From the NCBI RefSeq assembly GCF_024169655.1, contig NZ_JALJWV010000001.1:5004001-5068000 (forward strand): a stretch of 64,000 bases of DNA. The letters are read 5' to 3'. Below are positions 37,257 through 46,287 of the stretch, piece after piece (position 1 is the first letter of the stretch; every line of letters starts with the position of its first letter). Source of the stretch: Pseudomonas marginalis (lineage in GTDB: Bacteria > Pseudomonadota > Gammaproteobacteria > Pseudomonadales > Pseudomonadaceae). The translations under genes were made by a program, and so were the position numbers. Under the pieces are notes generated by a model that worked only from the letters and a program-made list of their open reading frames with translations, ran no database searches and was not told the DNA's origin.

Positions 37257-37481
37257 ATGATGGTGGAACACAACGAACAACAAGCGTCGATGGAGAAGAT
37301 GCATGCTGATGTATCTCGCATCTATGCCGAAATTTCACGCATGCATGCCGAGCAAGGCAAGCTCAACGCGGAGTCCTTGAAGATAACCTGTGAGACGTTT
37401 TGGTACCCCATGGGTGTAGCGATGGCCGTTGTCGCAACAATTGCTTCAATTACCGGAATGGCCATTAAATTACTGTTGTAA
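37257..37481 (+). CDS. Small coiled-coil protein with C-terminal membrane anchor
   Basis: The 74-residue ORF is started at ATG 37257 because AAGGA lies 5 nt upstream (ATG 37251 and 37260 are alternatives). Residues 1-45 are hydrophilic with a heptad-like repeat (MEKMHADVSRIYAEISRMHAEQGKLNAE) and a high Met/His/Glu content. Residues 50-74 form one membrane helix (MGVAMAVVATIASITGMAIKLLL) ending at the C-terminus. It is likely a tail-anchored inner-membrane protein. I do not recognise it; similar small proteins are scattered in Pseudomonas genomes. Codon use and a good ribosome site support it. Confidence 0.68.
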   Translation: MMVEHNEQQASMEKMHADVSRIYAEISRMHAEQGKLNAESLKITCETFWYPMGVAMAVVATIASITGMAIKLLL

Positions 37482-37508
37482 CCAGCACACTGTCGGGCCT
37501 GCCAGAAA

Positions 37509-37548
37509 AAAAACGCCGCTGACCCAAGGAAGGGAAAGCGGCGTTTTT
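37509..37548. terminator. Bidirectional terminator (thrC / small membrane protein)
   Basis: A perfect 12-bp stem AAAAACGCCGCT / AGCGGCGTTTTT with a 16-nt loop between convergent genes. Confidence 0.9.
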
Positions 37549-37576
37549 GTCTGCGCCGAAGCGCCAGCAGTTTGCC

Positions 37577-38986
37577 TTACAGCGGCTTACCACGATTGCC
37601 ATGCTGGCTGACAAACGCCTGCATCGCCTTCAAGTCATTCGGCAGCACGGTGCAACGTTCTTCGCGCTCGAACAAGTCGGCCAGATGCTCCGGCAACTCC
37701 AGCGCCTTGCCAACACCCGCTTTCTCCACCGCTTCCGGGAATTTGACCGGGTGCGCGGTGCCGAGGATTACCATCGGAATGTCCAGGCTGCGACGGCATT
37801 CGCGCGCGGCCTTCACGCCGATAGCGGTGTGCGGGTCCAGCAGCTCGCCGGTCTGGGCATAGACTTCAGCGATGGTTTCGCACGTTTGTGCATCGTCCAC
37901 GGCCAGGGAGTCGAACAGCTTGCGGGTTTCGGTCCAGCGCTCTTGATCGACGCTGAAACCACCACCGCTCTTGAAGCTGTTCATCAGCTCGGCGATGGCA
38001 GCGCCGTTGCGACCGTGCATGTCGAACAGCAGGCGTTCGAAGTTCGACGACACCATGATGTCCATCGACGGCGACAGTGTGGCGTGCAGGGTTTCCTTGA
38101 CGTACTGGTTGCCGCTCATGAAGCGGTGCAGGATGTCGTTGCGGTTGGTAGCGACGATCAACTGGTTGATCGGCAGGCCCATGTTGCGCGCCAGGTAGCC
38201 GGCGAAGATATCGCCGAAGTTGCCGGTCGGCACCGAGAACGACACCGAACGTGCCGGGCCACCCAACTGCAGCGCGGCGTGGAAGTAGTAGACGATCTGG
38301 GCCATGATCCGCGCCCAGTTGATCGAGTTCACCGCGACCAGGCGCGTACCCTTGAGGAAGCTCTGGTCAGCGAAGCTGTTCTTGACCATTTCCTGGCAGT
38401 CGTCGAAGTTGCCTTCGATGGCGATGTTGTGGATGTTCTCACCAAAAATGGTGGTCATCTGCCGACGCTGTACTTCCGACACACGCTTGTGCGGGTGCAG
38501 GATGAAGATGTCGACGTTTTCGCAATGCTTGCAGCCTTCGATGGCCGCCGAGCCAGTATCACCGGAGGTGGCGCCGACGATCACCACGCGCTCGCCGCGC
38601 TTCTCCAGCACGTAATCGAGCAGGCGGCCCAGCAGTTGCAGGGCGAAGTCCTTGAACGCCAGGGTCGGACCGTGAAACAGCTCAAGGACCCACTCGTTGC
38701 CATTCAGTTGGCGCAGAGGCGCGATGGCGCTGTGGGAAAACACGCCGTATGTCTCTTCCAGGATCTTTTTGAAATCCGCATCCGGAATGCTGCCGGTGAC
38801 GAACGGGCGCATCACCCGGAACGCCAGTTCGTGATACGGCAGGCCGGCCCAGGAAGCGATTTCTTCCTGGGTGAAGCGTGGCAGGTTTTCCGGCACGTAC
38901 AGGCCGCCGTCGGTGGCAAGGCCTGCCAACAGGACGTCTTCGAAATTCAGGGCCGGTGCCTGGCCGCGGGTGCTGATGTAACGCAT
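37577..38986 (-). CDS. thrC: Threonine synthase
   Basis: The 469-residue PLP enzyme converts O-phosphohomoserine to threonine. The PLP lysine is Lys112 in GPTLAFKDFALQ, and the phosphate-binding VGATSGDTGSAA and N-terminal DGGLYVPENLP are conserved. It lies 67 bp after hom on the same strand, forming the usual Pseudomonas hom-thrC pair, and ends near a strong terminator. Confidence 0.98.
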   Translation of the reverse strand: MRYISTRGQAPALNFEDVLLAGLATDGGLYVPENLPRFTQEEIASWAGLPYHELAFRVMRPFVTGSIPDADFKKILEETYGVFSHSAIAPLRQLNGNEWVLELFHGPTLAFKDFALQLLGRLLDYVLEKRGERVVIVGATSGDTGSAAIEGCKHCENVDIFILHPHKRVSEVQRRQMTTIFGENIHNIAIEGNFDDCQEMVKNSFADQSFLKGTRLVAVNSINWARIMAQIVYYFHAALQLGGPARSVSFSVPTGNFGDIFAGYLARNMGLPINQLIVATNRNDILHRFMSGNQYVKETLHATLSPSMDIMVSSNFERLLFDMHGRNGAAIAELMNSFKSGGGFSVDQERWTETRKLFDSLAVDDAQTCETIAEVYAQTGELLDPHTAIGVKAARECRRSLDIPMVILGTAHPVKFPEAVEKAGVGKALELPEHLADLFEREERCTVLPNDLKAMQAFVSQHGNRGKPL

Positions 38987-39053
38987 GACTGGCTCCTCAA
39001 AAACATTCTCGAACAGAGGCCGCCGATCACACGGGGCCCCTGGAACAAATCGG

Positions 39054-40358
39054 TTAGTTCAGGTGTTCGACGCGAATCCGTACCACCGGCCCCACTACGC
39101 CTTGCAAGGCTTCCAGGGCGGTGATGGCATCGTTGATGTGCTGCTCAAGCACGCGGTGAGTCAGCAGGATCATCGGCACCTGGCCGTTCTGCTCCTCGAC
39201 TTCCTTCTGCATGATCGACTCGATGTTGATGCCGCGCTCCGACAAGATGCTGGCAACCTGGGCCAATACGCCCGGGTGATCCTTGGCCTGTATCCGCAGG
39301 TAGTAGGCGCTTTCGCACGCTTCGATCGGCAGGATCGGGTGGGCCGACAGCGAATCCGGCTGGAAGGCCAGGTGCGGCACGCGGTTTTCCGGGTCGCAGG
39401 TCATGGCGCGAACCACGTCCACCAGGTCGGCGATCACCGACGAAGCGGTCGGCTCCATGCCGGCGCCGGCGCCGTAGAACAGGGTCGAACCGGCGGCGTC
39501 ACCGTTGACCATCACGGCGTTCATCACGCCATTGACGTTGGCGATCAGGCGGTCGGCCGGGATCAGTGTCGGGTGTACACGCAACTCGATACCGGCCGGT
39601 GTGCTGCGCGCCACGCCCAGGTGCTTGATGCGGTAACCCAGGGCTTCGGCGTAGTTCACGTCGGCAGTGGTCAGCTTGGTGATGCCTTCGGTGTAGGCCT
39701 TCTCGAACTGCAACGGGATACCAAAGGCAATGGACGCGAGGATGGTCAGCTTGTGCGCCGCGTCGATACCTTCAACGTCGAAGGTCGGGTCGGCTTCGGC
39801 GTAACCCAGGGCCTGGGCTTCGGCCAGCACGTCTTCGAAGGTACGACCCTTCTCGCGCATTTCAGTGAGGATGAAGTTACCGGTGCCGTTGATGATGCCA
39901 GCCACCCAGTTGATGCGGTTGGCGGACAGGCCTTCACGGATCGCCTTGATCACCGGGATACCGCCAGCCACCGCGGCTTCGAACGCCACGATAACGCCCT
40001 TCTCACGCGCCTTGGCGAAGATCTCGTTGCCATGCACGGCGATCAGCGCCTTGTTGGCAGTGACCACATGCTTGCCGTTTTCAATCGCCTTGAGCACCAG
40101 CTCGCGGGCCACGGTATAGCCGCCTACCAGCTCGATGACGATATCGATGTCAGGGTTGGTCGCCACGGCGAAGACATCGTTGGTAATCGCAATACCGGTC
40201 GTTTCGAACTGAGGCTTTGGCGAACGCGTGGCAATCTGCGCCACTTCAATCCCGCGCCCTGCACGGCGGGAAATTTCTTCAGCATTACGCTGAAGTACGT
40301 TTAAGGTGCCGCCACCGACGGTCCCTAACCCACAGATGCCTACTTTGACCGGTTTCAC
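39054..40358 (-). CDS. hom: Homoserine dehydrogenase
   Basis: The 434-residue protein is started at GTG 40358, 7 nt after GGGGAG, giving MKPVKVGICGLGTVGGGTL; an ATG five codons earlier overlaps that ribosome site. It has the NAD(P)-binding GLGTVGGGT, the catalytic region (VAGIINGTGNFILTEM), and a C-terminal ACT domain (LLTHRVLEQHINDAITALEAL) for threonine feedback. It reduces aspartate semialdehyde to homoserine. It is unfused to aspartokinase, as usual in Pseudomonas. Confidence 0.97.
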   Translation of the reverse strand: MKPVKVGICGLGTVGGGTLNVLQRNAEEISRRAGRGIEVAQIATRSPKPQFETTGIAITNDVFAVATNPDIDIVIELVGGYTVARELVLKAIENGKHVVTANKALIAVHGNEIFAKAREKGVIVAFEAAVAGGIPVIKAIREGLSANRINWVAGIINGTGNFILTEMREKGRTFEDVLAEAQALGYAEADPTFDVEGIDAAHKLTILASIAFGIPLQFEKAYTEGITKLTTADVNYAEALGYRIKHLGVARSTPAGIELRVHPTLIPADRLIANVNGVMNAVMVNGDAAGSTLFYGAGAGMEPTASSVIADLVDVVRAMTCDPENRVPHLAFQPDSLSAHPILPIEACESAYYLRIQAKDHPGVLAQVASILSERGINIESIMQKEVEEQNGQVPMILLTHRVLEQHINDAITALEALQGVVGPVVRIRVEHLN

Positions 40359-40377
40359 TGAAGAACTCCCCATGAAA

Positions 40378-40460
40378 CGGCCGACGCGAGGTCGGCCGTG
40401 GAAAACAGCCGCACAACCGCGGCTTTCAATTAATGGCCCATCGACTTATCGAAGGGCCAT
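40378..40460 (-). terminator. Three consecutive hairpins between dsbC and hom
   Basis: Stems CGGCCGAC/GTCGGCCG (40378-40398), AGCCGC/GCGGCT (40407-40424, followed on the minus strand by TGTTTTCC) and ATGGCCC-A-TCGA/TCGA-A-GGGCCAT (40433-40460) follow one another. The middle one looks like a dsbC terminator. No Thr- or Ile-rich leader ORF is present, so a classic attenuator is not supported. Confidence 0.6.
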
Positions 40461-40487
40461 GATCGTCAAAGGTTCGACGATGCTGGT

Positions 40488-41219
40488 TTATTTGGCACTC
40501 AGTGCCAGTTTGGCAACTTGCGGTGCCGGCTGATAGCCCGGAATCACCTGGCCGTCAGCCAAAACGATGGCCGGTGTACCGTTCACACCAATGGACTGGC
40601 CCAGGGCAAACTGCTTGGAAACCGGATTGGCGCACTTGGCCGCCTTGATTTCCTTGCCGTCGACCATCTTGTCCATGGCCGCTTTCTTGTCGGCCGAGCA
40701 CCAGACTGCCTGCAACTGCTCGTCACCCGGCGAGCCCAGGCCCTGGCGCGGGAACGCGACATAGCGCACTTCCACACCGAGCTTGTTCAGCGCCGGCACT
40801 TCGGCGTGCAGCTTATGGCAGTACGGGCAGGTGGTGTCGGTGAACACGGTAATGTGCGTCTTGGTCTCGCCGATGGCCGGGTAGACCACGGTTTCAGCTA
40901 CCGGAATGCCGTTGATCAGCTTGGACACGCCCAGCCGCTCGGCTTTCTCGGTCAGGTTGACCGGTTTACCGTCCTTCAACTGGAACAGGTAGCCCTGGAC
41001 AATGTACTGGCCGTCGGCACTGGCATACAGCACGCGGCTGCCCTTGAGCTTGACTTCGTACAGGCCGGCCATCGGGCTGGCACTGATGCTTTCGATCGGT
41101 GTATCGAGTTGCAGGTTGGCCAGGCTCTTGCGAATGGTCTGCTCGGCAGCGTCATCGGCGAAGGCAAAGGTGGAAACCAACGCAATGGCTGCGGCGGCAA
41201 TAATCTGGGTCAAGCGCAT
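40488..41219 (-). CDS. dsbC: Thiol:disulfide isomerase DsbC
   Basis: The 243-residue protein has a signal peptide (MRLTQIIAAAAIALVSTFAFA), an N-terminal dimerisation domain (about 22-85) and a thioredoxin domain with the active site CPYC at 131-134. A second Cys pair (Cys177 region, WCSADKKAA, and KCANP) is as in E. coli DsbC. It corrects wrong disulfides in the periplasm. Located between xerD and hom, a conserved order. Confidence 0.96.
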   Translation of the reverse strand: MRLTQIIAAAAIALVSTFAFADDAAEQTIRKSLANLQLDTPIESISASPMAGLYEVKLKGSRVLYASADGQYIVQGYLFQLKDGKPVNLTEKAERLGVSKLINGIPVAETVVYPAIGETKTHITVFTDTTCPYCHKLHAEVPALNKLGVEVRYVAFPRQGLGSPGDEQLQAVWCSADKKAAMDKMVDGKEIKAAKCANPVSKQFALGQSIGVNGTPAIVLADGQVIPGYQPAPQVAKLALSAK

Positions 41220-41375
41220 GGGAACTCCTGAAGGCAGATGCAGGGACAGGCGTGCGGAACACCGATCTGAAAACACGGGGCTGTAATCACAAGTCACGCC
41301 GTACCCTTTGCTAACCGGCAAAGCCTACCACAGTTGGGCCGCAGGGCAGCCCGTGGCGGGATAATTTGGCGGTTT

Positions 41376-42272
41376 TCAGCCACGCGGATGGTGCTTGGCA
41401 TGCATATCCTGCAAGCGCGCTCGTGCCACATGGGTGTAGATCTGGGTTGTGGATAAGTCGCTGTGGCCAAGGAGCATTTGCACCACGCGCAAATCCGCGC
41501 CGTGGTTGAGCAAATGCGTGGCAAATGCATGGCGCAAAGTATGCGGCGACAGGCTCTTGCCGATCCCCGCCACCTTGGCCTGGTGCTTGATGCGGTGCCA
41601 GAAGGTCTGGCGGGTCATCTGCTCACCGCGCAGACTGGGGAACAGCACATCACTGGGGCGCCCACCGAGCAGCTCACCGCGCGCATCGCGCATGTAGCGC
41701 TCGACCCACACAATCGCTTCTTCCCCCATCGGCACCAACCGCTCCTTGCTGCCCTTGCCCATCACCCGCAGCACGCCCTGGCGCAGGTTGACTTGCTCAA
41801 GGGTCAGGCTGATCAGCTCGGTCACCCGTAGGCCGCAGGCGTACAGCACTTCGAGCATGGCACGGTCGCGCTGGCCAATGGCTTCGCTCAAGTCCGGGGC
41901 GGCGAGCAAGGCGTCGACATCGGCTTCCGACAGGGATTTGGGCAATGGCCGACCCAATTGCGGCATATCGACCTGTAACGTCGGGTCGAGGGCGATGAGT
42001 TTTTCCCGCAGCAGGTAGCGATAAAAGCCACGCACACCAGAAAGGAATCGGGCTGTGGAACGCGGCTTGTAGTTCTGCTCCAGACGCCAGGCCAGGTGAT
42101 CGAGGATCAACTCACGTCCGGCATTGATCAGCTCCAGGTTTTTTTCCTGCAACCAGCCGTTGAACAGGGCCAGATCGCTGCGGTAGGCCTGGCGGGTGTT
42201 GTCCGACAGGCCTTTTTCCAGCCATAGGGCGTCGAGGAAGCGGTCGATCAGAGGGTGGTCGATGGCGGGCAT
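41376..42272 (-). CDS. xerD: Site-specific tyrosine recombinase XerD
   Basis: The 298-residue length and the catalytic Tyr279 (TTQIYTHV) are the same as in E. coli XerD. Other catalytic residues are visible in ACGLRVTELI (Arg), LSPHTLRHAFATHLL (His, Arg) and LGHSDLST (His). With XerC it resolves chromosome dimers at dif under FtsK control. It is the housekeeping enzyme, not the integrase of a mobile element. Confidence 0.97.
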   Translation of the reverse strand: MPAIDHPLIDRFLDALWLEKGLSDNTRQAYRSDLALFNGWLQEKNLELINAGRELILDHLAWRLEQNYKPRSTARFLSGVRGFYRYLLREKLIALDPTLQVDMPQLGRPLPKSLSEADVDALLAAPDLSEAIGQRDRAMLEVLYACGLRVTELISLTLEQVNLRQGVLRVMGKGSKERLVPMGEEAIVWVERYMRDARGELLGGRPSDVLFPSLRGEQMTRQTFWHRIKHQAKVAGIGKSLSPHTLRHAFATHLLNHGADLRVVQMLLGHSDLSTTQIYTHVARARLQDMHAKHHPRG

Positions 42273-42310
42273 GTGGGCTCAGGTTGACGACTGGATTGTC
42301 TGGTAGATCC

Positions 42311-42406
42311 TATCGCAGGCGAGCCAGCTCCCACATGGGATTTGTGTCGCGCATCGATTTTATGACCACTGATAATCAAATGGGGGAACTGGCTTGCCCG
42401 CGATAG
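42311..42406. repeat. REPIN-like inverted pair
   Basis: TATCGCAGGCGAGCCAGCTCCCAC and, about 45 bp later, its degraded inverse ending GGCTTGCCCGCGATAG. Related to but diverged from the main REP type in the window. Confidence 0.75.
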
Positions 42407-42446
42407 CCGCGACTCGGCCTCGGATCAGCCAACAAATTCCAGGCAC

Positions 42447-42476
42447 AAAAAAAGCAGCCCGTAGGCTGCTTTTTTT
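42447..42476 (-). terminator. Terminator of the rpsP-rimM-trmD-rplS operon
   Basis: A perfect 13-bp stem A7-GCAGCC / GGCTGC-T7 with a CGTA loop, 20 bp after rplS. Confidence 0.92.
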
Positions 42477-42495
42477 CTGCATCGGGAAGCTGGAC

Positions 42496-42846
42496 TTAAA
42501 CCAGTTTTTCCTTGATGCGAGCTGCTTTACCGGACAGGTCACGCAGGTAGTACAGCTTGGCTTTACGCACGTCACCGCGACGCTTAACGGCCATGCTGTC
42601 GATTTGCGGGCTGTAGGTCTGGAAAGTACGCTCTACGCCAACACCGTTGGAGATTTTACGAACAGTGAAAGCACTGTTCACACCACGGTTACGCTTGGCG
42701 ATTACCACGCCTTCGAACGCTTGCAGACGCGAACGGTCGCCTTCCTTCACTTTCACCTGAACGACAATGGTGTCGCCCGGGGCAAAGGTAGGGATCTCTT
42801 TGGTCATCTGCTCTGCTTCGAGTGCAAGGATGATTTTGTTAGTCAT
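42496..42846 (-). CDS. rplS: 50S ribosomal protein L19
   Basis: The 116-residue protein ([36 protein letters not shown]) is full-length L19, at the 30S-50S interface. Last gene of the rpsP operon. Confidence 0.99.
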
Positions 42847-42891
42847 GCTGTGCTCCTAAGGTAAGTCAATGGACCTACCATCGATACGTTG

Positions 42892-43644
42892 TTAACTATC
42901 GTCCCGCGCGAGGATGTATTCCTCGAGCAGCTTCTTCTCTTCTCCAGAAAGCGAGCGGCTTTCCAGAAGATCGGCGCGTCGTTCATAGGTCCGACCAAGG
43001 GACTGCTGTAAACGCCAACGCCGGATGTGTGCGTGATTGCCACTTAGCAATACGTCGGGAACACGCTGATCCGCATACACCTCCGGTCGGGTGTAGTGCG
43101 GGCAATCCAGCAAACCATCCGTGAAGGAATCTTCCTCCGCGGAGTCCGCATGCCCTAAAGCTCCAGGCAGCAGTCGTGTAACCGCATCTATCAGGACCAT
43201 CGCCGGCAGCTCACCGCCAGACAGGACATAGTCCCCAATCGACCACTCTTCATCGACATGAGCTTCAATAAAACGCTCGTCAATGCCTTCATAGCGACCG
43301 GCAATCAGGATCAGTGCTTCCTCATTCGCCAGTTCGCGTACCGCCGCCTGTTTCAGCTGACGGCCTTGAGGGGACAGGTAAATTACCTTCGCCTTCTCCC
43401 CGGCGGCAGCCTTGGCCTGAACCAACGCGTCTTCCAGGGGCTTGATCTTCATCACCATGCCCGGGCCACCGCCAAATGGGCGATCGTCCACAGTGTGATG
43501 TCGATCCGTCGTGTAGTCTCGCGGGTTCCAACAGGTGAGCTGCAAGAGCCCCTGTTTCACCGCCCGACTGGTGATGCCGTACTCGCTGATGGCGGAGAAC
43601 ATCTCGGGAAACAAACTGATCACTTCAATGCGCAAATTAGCCAC
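42892..43644 (-). CDS. trmD: tRNA (guanine-37-N1)-methyltransferase TrmD
   Basis: The 250-residue enzyme is started at GTG 43644 (MANLRIEVISLFPEMFSAI), 2 bp after the rimM stop; longer in-frame starts would overlap rimM and exceed family length. SPOUT-family trefoil-knot motifs are present: LSPQGRQLKQ, LIAGRYEGIDER and SIGDYVLSGGELPAMVLIDA. It makes m1G37 to prevent frameshifting. Third gene of the operon. Confidence 0.97.
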   Translation of the reverse strand: MANLRIEVISLFPEMFSAISEYGITSRAVKQGLLQLTCWNPRDYTTDRHHTVDDRPFGGGPGMVMKIKPLEDALVQAKAAAGEKAKVIYLSPQGRQLKQAAVRELANEEALILIAGRYEGIDERFIEAHVDEEWSIGDYVLSGGELPAMVLIDAVTRLLPGALGHADSAEEDSFTDGLLDCPHYTRPEVYADQRVPDVLLSGNHAHIRRWRLQQSLGRTYERRADLLESRSLSGEEKKLLEEYILARDDS

Positions 43645-43646
43645 GC

Positions 43647-44183
43647 TTAGAAGTCCGCGTCCCATTCCACCTTCATCTCGCCCGCGGCCAGGTCGATGGC
43701 CAACACGCATTGCTCGGTATAGGGCAATAGGCGCTCGCGATCATCCAGGCTGCCAGCGCAAGGCTTGACCACCATTACATCATTGGCGCCGGTTTCCAGA
43801 AGATGATCGATTTTCCCGAACAGTTGCCCGAGTTGATCAATAACCTTCAGACCTTCCAGCTGGTACCAGTAGTACTCGCCGTCGGTCAATTCAGGGAACA
43901 GGTTGCGCGGCACGCAGATCTCATAACCGGCCAGAAGACGAGCTTCTTCACGATCATCAAGACCCTTGAGCTTTGCGACCAGGAACTTATCGCTCCCGCG
44001 TCCACTGACCAGCTCGACCTGTTTCACATTCCCCTCGCGCTTGAGCGTCCAGGTTTTGTACTGCAACAGGTTTTCTGTCGGATCAGTAAAGGAATACACC
44101 TTCACTTCGCCGCGAACGCCATGAACAGAATAAATCTTGCCGATAACGATCAAATCATCAGCAACAGCTGGCGTCGCGTTCAT
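43647..44183 (-). CDS. rimM: 16S rRNA processing / ribosome maturation factor RimM
   Basis: The 178-residue protein has the N-terminal RimM barrel (IGKIYSVHGVRGEVKVYSFTDP) and C-terminal PRC barrel (YYWYQLEGLKVIDQLGQLFGKIDHLLETGANDVMVV). It helps maturation of the 30S head. Second gene of the operon, 5 bp after rpsP. Confidence 0.98.
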   Translation of the reverse strand: MNATPAVADDLIVIGKIYSVHGVRGEVKVYSFTDPTENLLQYKTWTLKREGNVKQVELVSGRGSDKFLVAKLKGLDDREEARLLAGYEICVPRNLFPELTDGEYYWYQLEGLKVIDQLGQLFGKIDHLLETGANDVMVVKPCAGSLDDRERLLPYTEQCVLAIDLAAGEMKVEWDADF

Positions 44184-44188
44184 ATTGC

Positions 44189-44440
44189 TCAGGCTGCGGC
44201 CTTAGCCGAGTCCTTCAACAACTTGGCAACACGCTCGGAAGGCTGTGCACCAACGCTCAGCCAGTAGGCTACGCGCTCTTGGTTCACGGACAGACGAACT
44301 TCTTGACCACGAGCAACAGGGTTGAAGAAACCAACCTGTTCCTTGTGCGAACCGTCACGCGGGTTGCGGCTGTCGGTTACGGTCAAGTGGTAAAACGGGC
44401 GCTTTTTGGAGCCGCCAAGGGCAAGACGGATTGTTAGCAT
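44189..44440 (-). CDS. rpsP: 30S ribosomal protein S16
   Basis: The 83-residue protein (MLTIRLALGGSKKRPFYHLTVTDSRNPRDG) is full-length S16. First gene of the rpsP-rimM-trmD-rplS operon. Confidence 0.99.
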   Translation of the reverse strand: MLTIRLALGGSKKRPFYHLTVTDSRNPRDGSHKEQVGFFNPVARGQEVRLSVNQERVAYWLSVGAQPSERVAKLLKDSAKAAA

Positions 44441-44512
44441 GTGAACATCGTTCCTGTAGTCGGTGCTGCAAATCTAAATGCACAGCGGGCATAGGTGCCC
44501 GAAAGGCCGCAT

Positions 44513-44540
44513 ATTCTAAGGAATATCCGGACTTTTGCAA
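44513..44540 (-). promoter_or_regulatory. Probable sigma-70 promoter of the rpsP operon
   Basis: On the minus strand TTGCAA and TAGAAT are 16 bp apart, about 75 bp before the rpsP start. Confidence 0.6.
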
Positions 44541-44691
44541 ATGTCTTTTTCTGGCGCCTATCAGCGTGCCATTCAGATCTGCTATAGAGCCGTCGGTTAA
44601 AACGGCAAGTCAGCTCCCGCCAGACGGCGGGTTTGCTGGAGATCCCACATCCCTGTGGGTCGGAGCAGGAGCACGCTCCCGCTCGAATTCT
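44541..44691. other. Hairpin-rich spacer between ffh and rpsP
   Basis: No gene is seen. Short stems such as CCCGCC/GGCGGG, ACCCACA/TGTGGG and GGAGC/GCTCC follow one another downstream of ffh; one may terminate ffh but none has a clear T-run. Confidence 0.5.
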
Positions 44692-46068
44692 TTACATCTT
44701 GGGCATGCCGCCGCCGGGCAACATACCGCCCATGCCGCGCATCATCTTGGCCATTCCGCCTTTGGCGGAGAACTTCTTCATCATCTTCTGCATCTGCTTG
44801 TGTTGCTTGATCAAGCGACCGATGTCCTGCACCTGGGTGCCGGAGCCCATGGCGATCCGACGCTTGCGCGAACCGCTGATCAGCTCAGGGTCGCGGCGCT
44901 CGGCCGGGGTCATGGAGTTGATGATGGCTTCCATCTGCTTGAACTGTTTCTCTGCTGCGCCCTGGGCATTGCCCATTTGCGCCAGGTTCACACCGCCCAT
45001 ATTCGGCAGCTTGTCCATCAGGCCGCCAAGGCCGCCCATGTTCTTCATTTGTTGCAACTGATCGCGGAAGTCTTCGAGGTCGAAGCCCTTGCCCTTCTTC
45101 AGCTTCTTGGCCAGTTTATCGGCCTTGTCCTTGTCGAGCGTCGCTTCGGCCTGCTCGATCAGGCTGAGTACGTCACCCATGCCGAGGATACGCGAAGCGA
45201 TACGCTCAGGGTGGAACGGTTCGAGCGCGTCGCTCTTCTCGCCCATACCGATGAACTTGATCGGCTTGCCGGTGATGGCGCGCACCGACAGCGCGGCACC
45301 ACCACGGGCGTCGCCGTCGACCTTGGTCAGGATCACGCCGGTCAGCGGCAGTGCGTCACCAAAGGCCTTGGCGGTGTTGGCCGCATCCTGGCCGGTCATC
45401 GCGTCGACCACGAACAGCGTCTCGACCGGGTTGATCGCAGCATGCAGCGCCTTGATCTCGCCCATCATCTCTTCGTCGATGTGCAGGCGACCGGCGGTAT
45501 CGACGATGACCACGTCGATGAATTTCAGCCTGGCTTCTTTGATCGCCGCGTTGGCGATATCGACCGGCTTCTGGCTCAGGTCCGACGGGAAGAAGGTCAC
45601 GCCCACTTCGCCGGCAAGCATTTCCAGTTGCTTGATGGCCGCCGGACGGTACACGTCGGCCGATACCACCATCACGGTTTTTTTCTTGCGTTCTTTAAGG
45701 AAGCGCGCCAGCTTGCCGGCGGTGGTGGTCTTGCCCGCACCTTGCAGACCGGCCATCAGCACGACGGCCGGCGGCACGGCGCTGAGGTTCAGGTCTTCGT
45801 TGGCCGCGCCCATCAGGCTTTCGAGTTCGGCCTGGACGATTTTCACAAAGGCCTGGCCCGGCGTCAGGCTGCGGGACACTTCGGTGCCGACCGCGCGCTC
45901 TTTGACCGAGTTGACGAAGTCCTTGACCACAGGCAAGGCCACGTCGGCTTCCAGCAACGCCATGCGCACTTCACGCAGGGTGTCTTTAATATTGTCCTCG
46001 GTCAGCTTGGCCTTGCCGGTTACGTGGCGCAGCGTCTGCGAGAGACGGTCAGTCAAGTTTTCAAACAT
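44692..46068 (-). CDS. ffh: Signal recognition particle protein Ffh
   Basis: The 458-residue GTPase has the N domain, the G domain with P-loop GLQGAGKTTTAGKL (107-120), DTAGRLHIDEEMM and TKVDGDARGG, and a Met-rich M domain ending MRGMGGMLPGGGMPKM that binds 4.5S RNA and signal sequences. It targets nascent membrane proteins to FtsY. Placed just upstream of the rpsP operon, as in other Pseudomonas. Confidence 0.99.
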   Translation of the reverse strand: MFENLTDRLSQTLRHVTGKAKLTEDNIKDTLREVRMALLEADVALPVVKDFVNSVKERAVGTEVSRSLTPGQAFVKIVQAELESLMGAANEDLNLSAVPPAVVLMAGLQGAGKTTTAGKLARFLKERKKKTVMVVSADVYRPAAIKQLEMLAGEVGVTFFPSDLSQKPVDIANAAIKEARLKFIDVVIVDTAGRLHIDEEMMGEIKALHAAINPVETLFVVDAMTGQDAANTAKAFGDALPLTGVILTKVDGDARGGAALSVRAITGKPIKFIGMGEKSDALEPFHPERIASRILGMGDVLSLIEQAEATLDKDKADKLAKKLKKGKGFDLEDFRDQLQQMKNMGGLGGLMDKLPNMGGVNLAQMGNAQGAAEKQFKQMEAIINSMTPAERRDPELISGSRKRRIAMGSGTQVQDIGRLIKQHKQMQKMMKKFSAKGGMAKMMRGMGGMLPGGGMPKM

Positions 46069-46287
46069 GCGCGATCCTTTCAGGCCCTATGGTAGACCGA
46101 GGTAATGGCGGCCCAGGCTGTGGTAAATCGCTATTAAAAACAGCGCTCGGCGAGCCTGCGGCGTGGGCAGGTCGCGGATTATAGCGAAGACTGCGCACAT
46201 GCACACCCGCTGTCTGGCCCTGGAGTCTTTCGTGGAACGCAGGTGTATGCCAAACTCAGCGCCTTTCGGGCTTGCCTAACAGGATTT

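Noticed and set aside
40378..40460. Threonine attenuator before hom
   Set aside because: Hairpins are present but no leader peptide rich in Thr or Ile codons can be read.
41376..42272. Tyrosine recombinase as the integrase for the tRNA-fMet-flanked segment
   Set aside because: Length, Tyr279 and gene context identify housekeeping XerD, 14 kb away from the segment.
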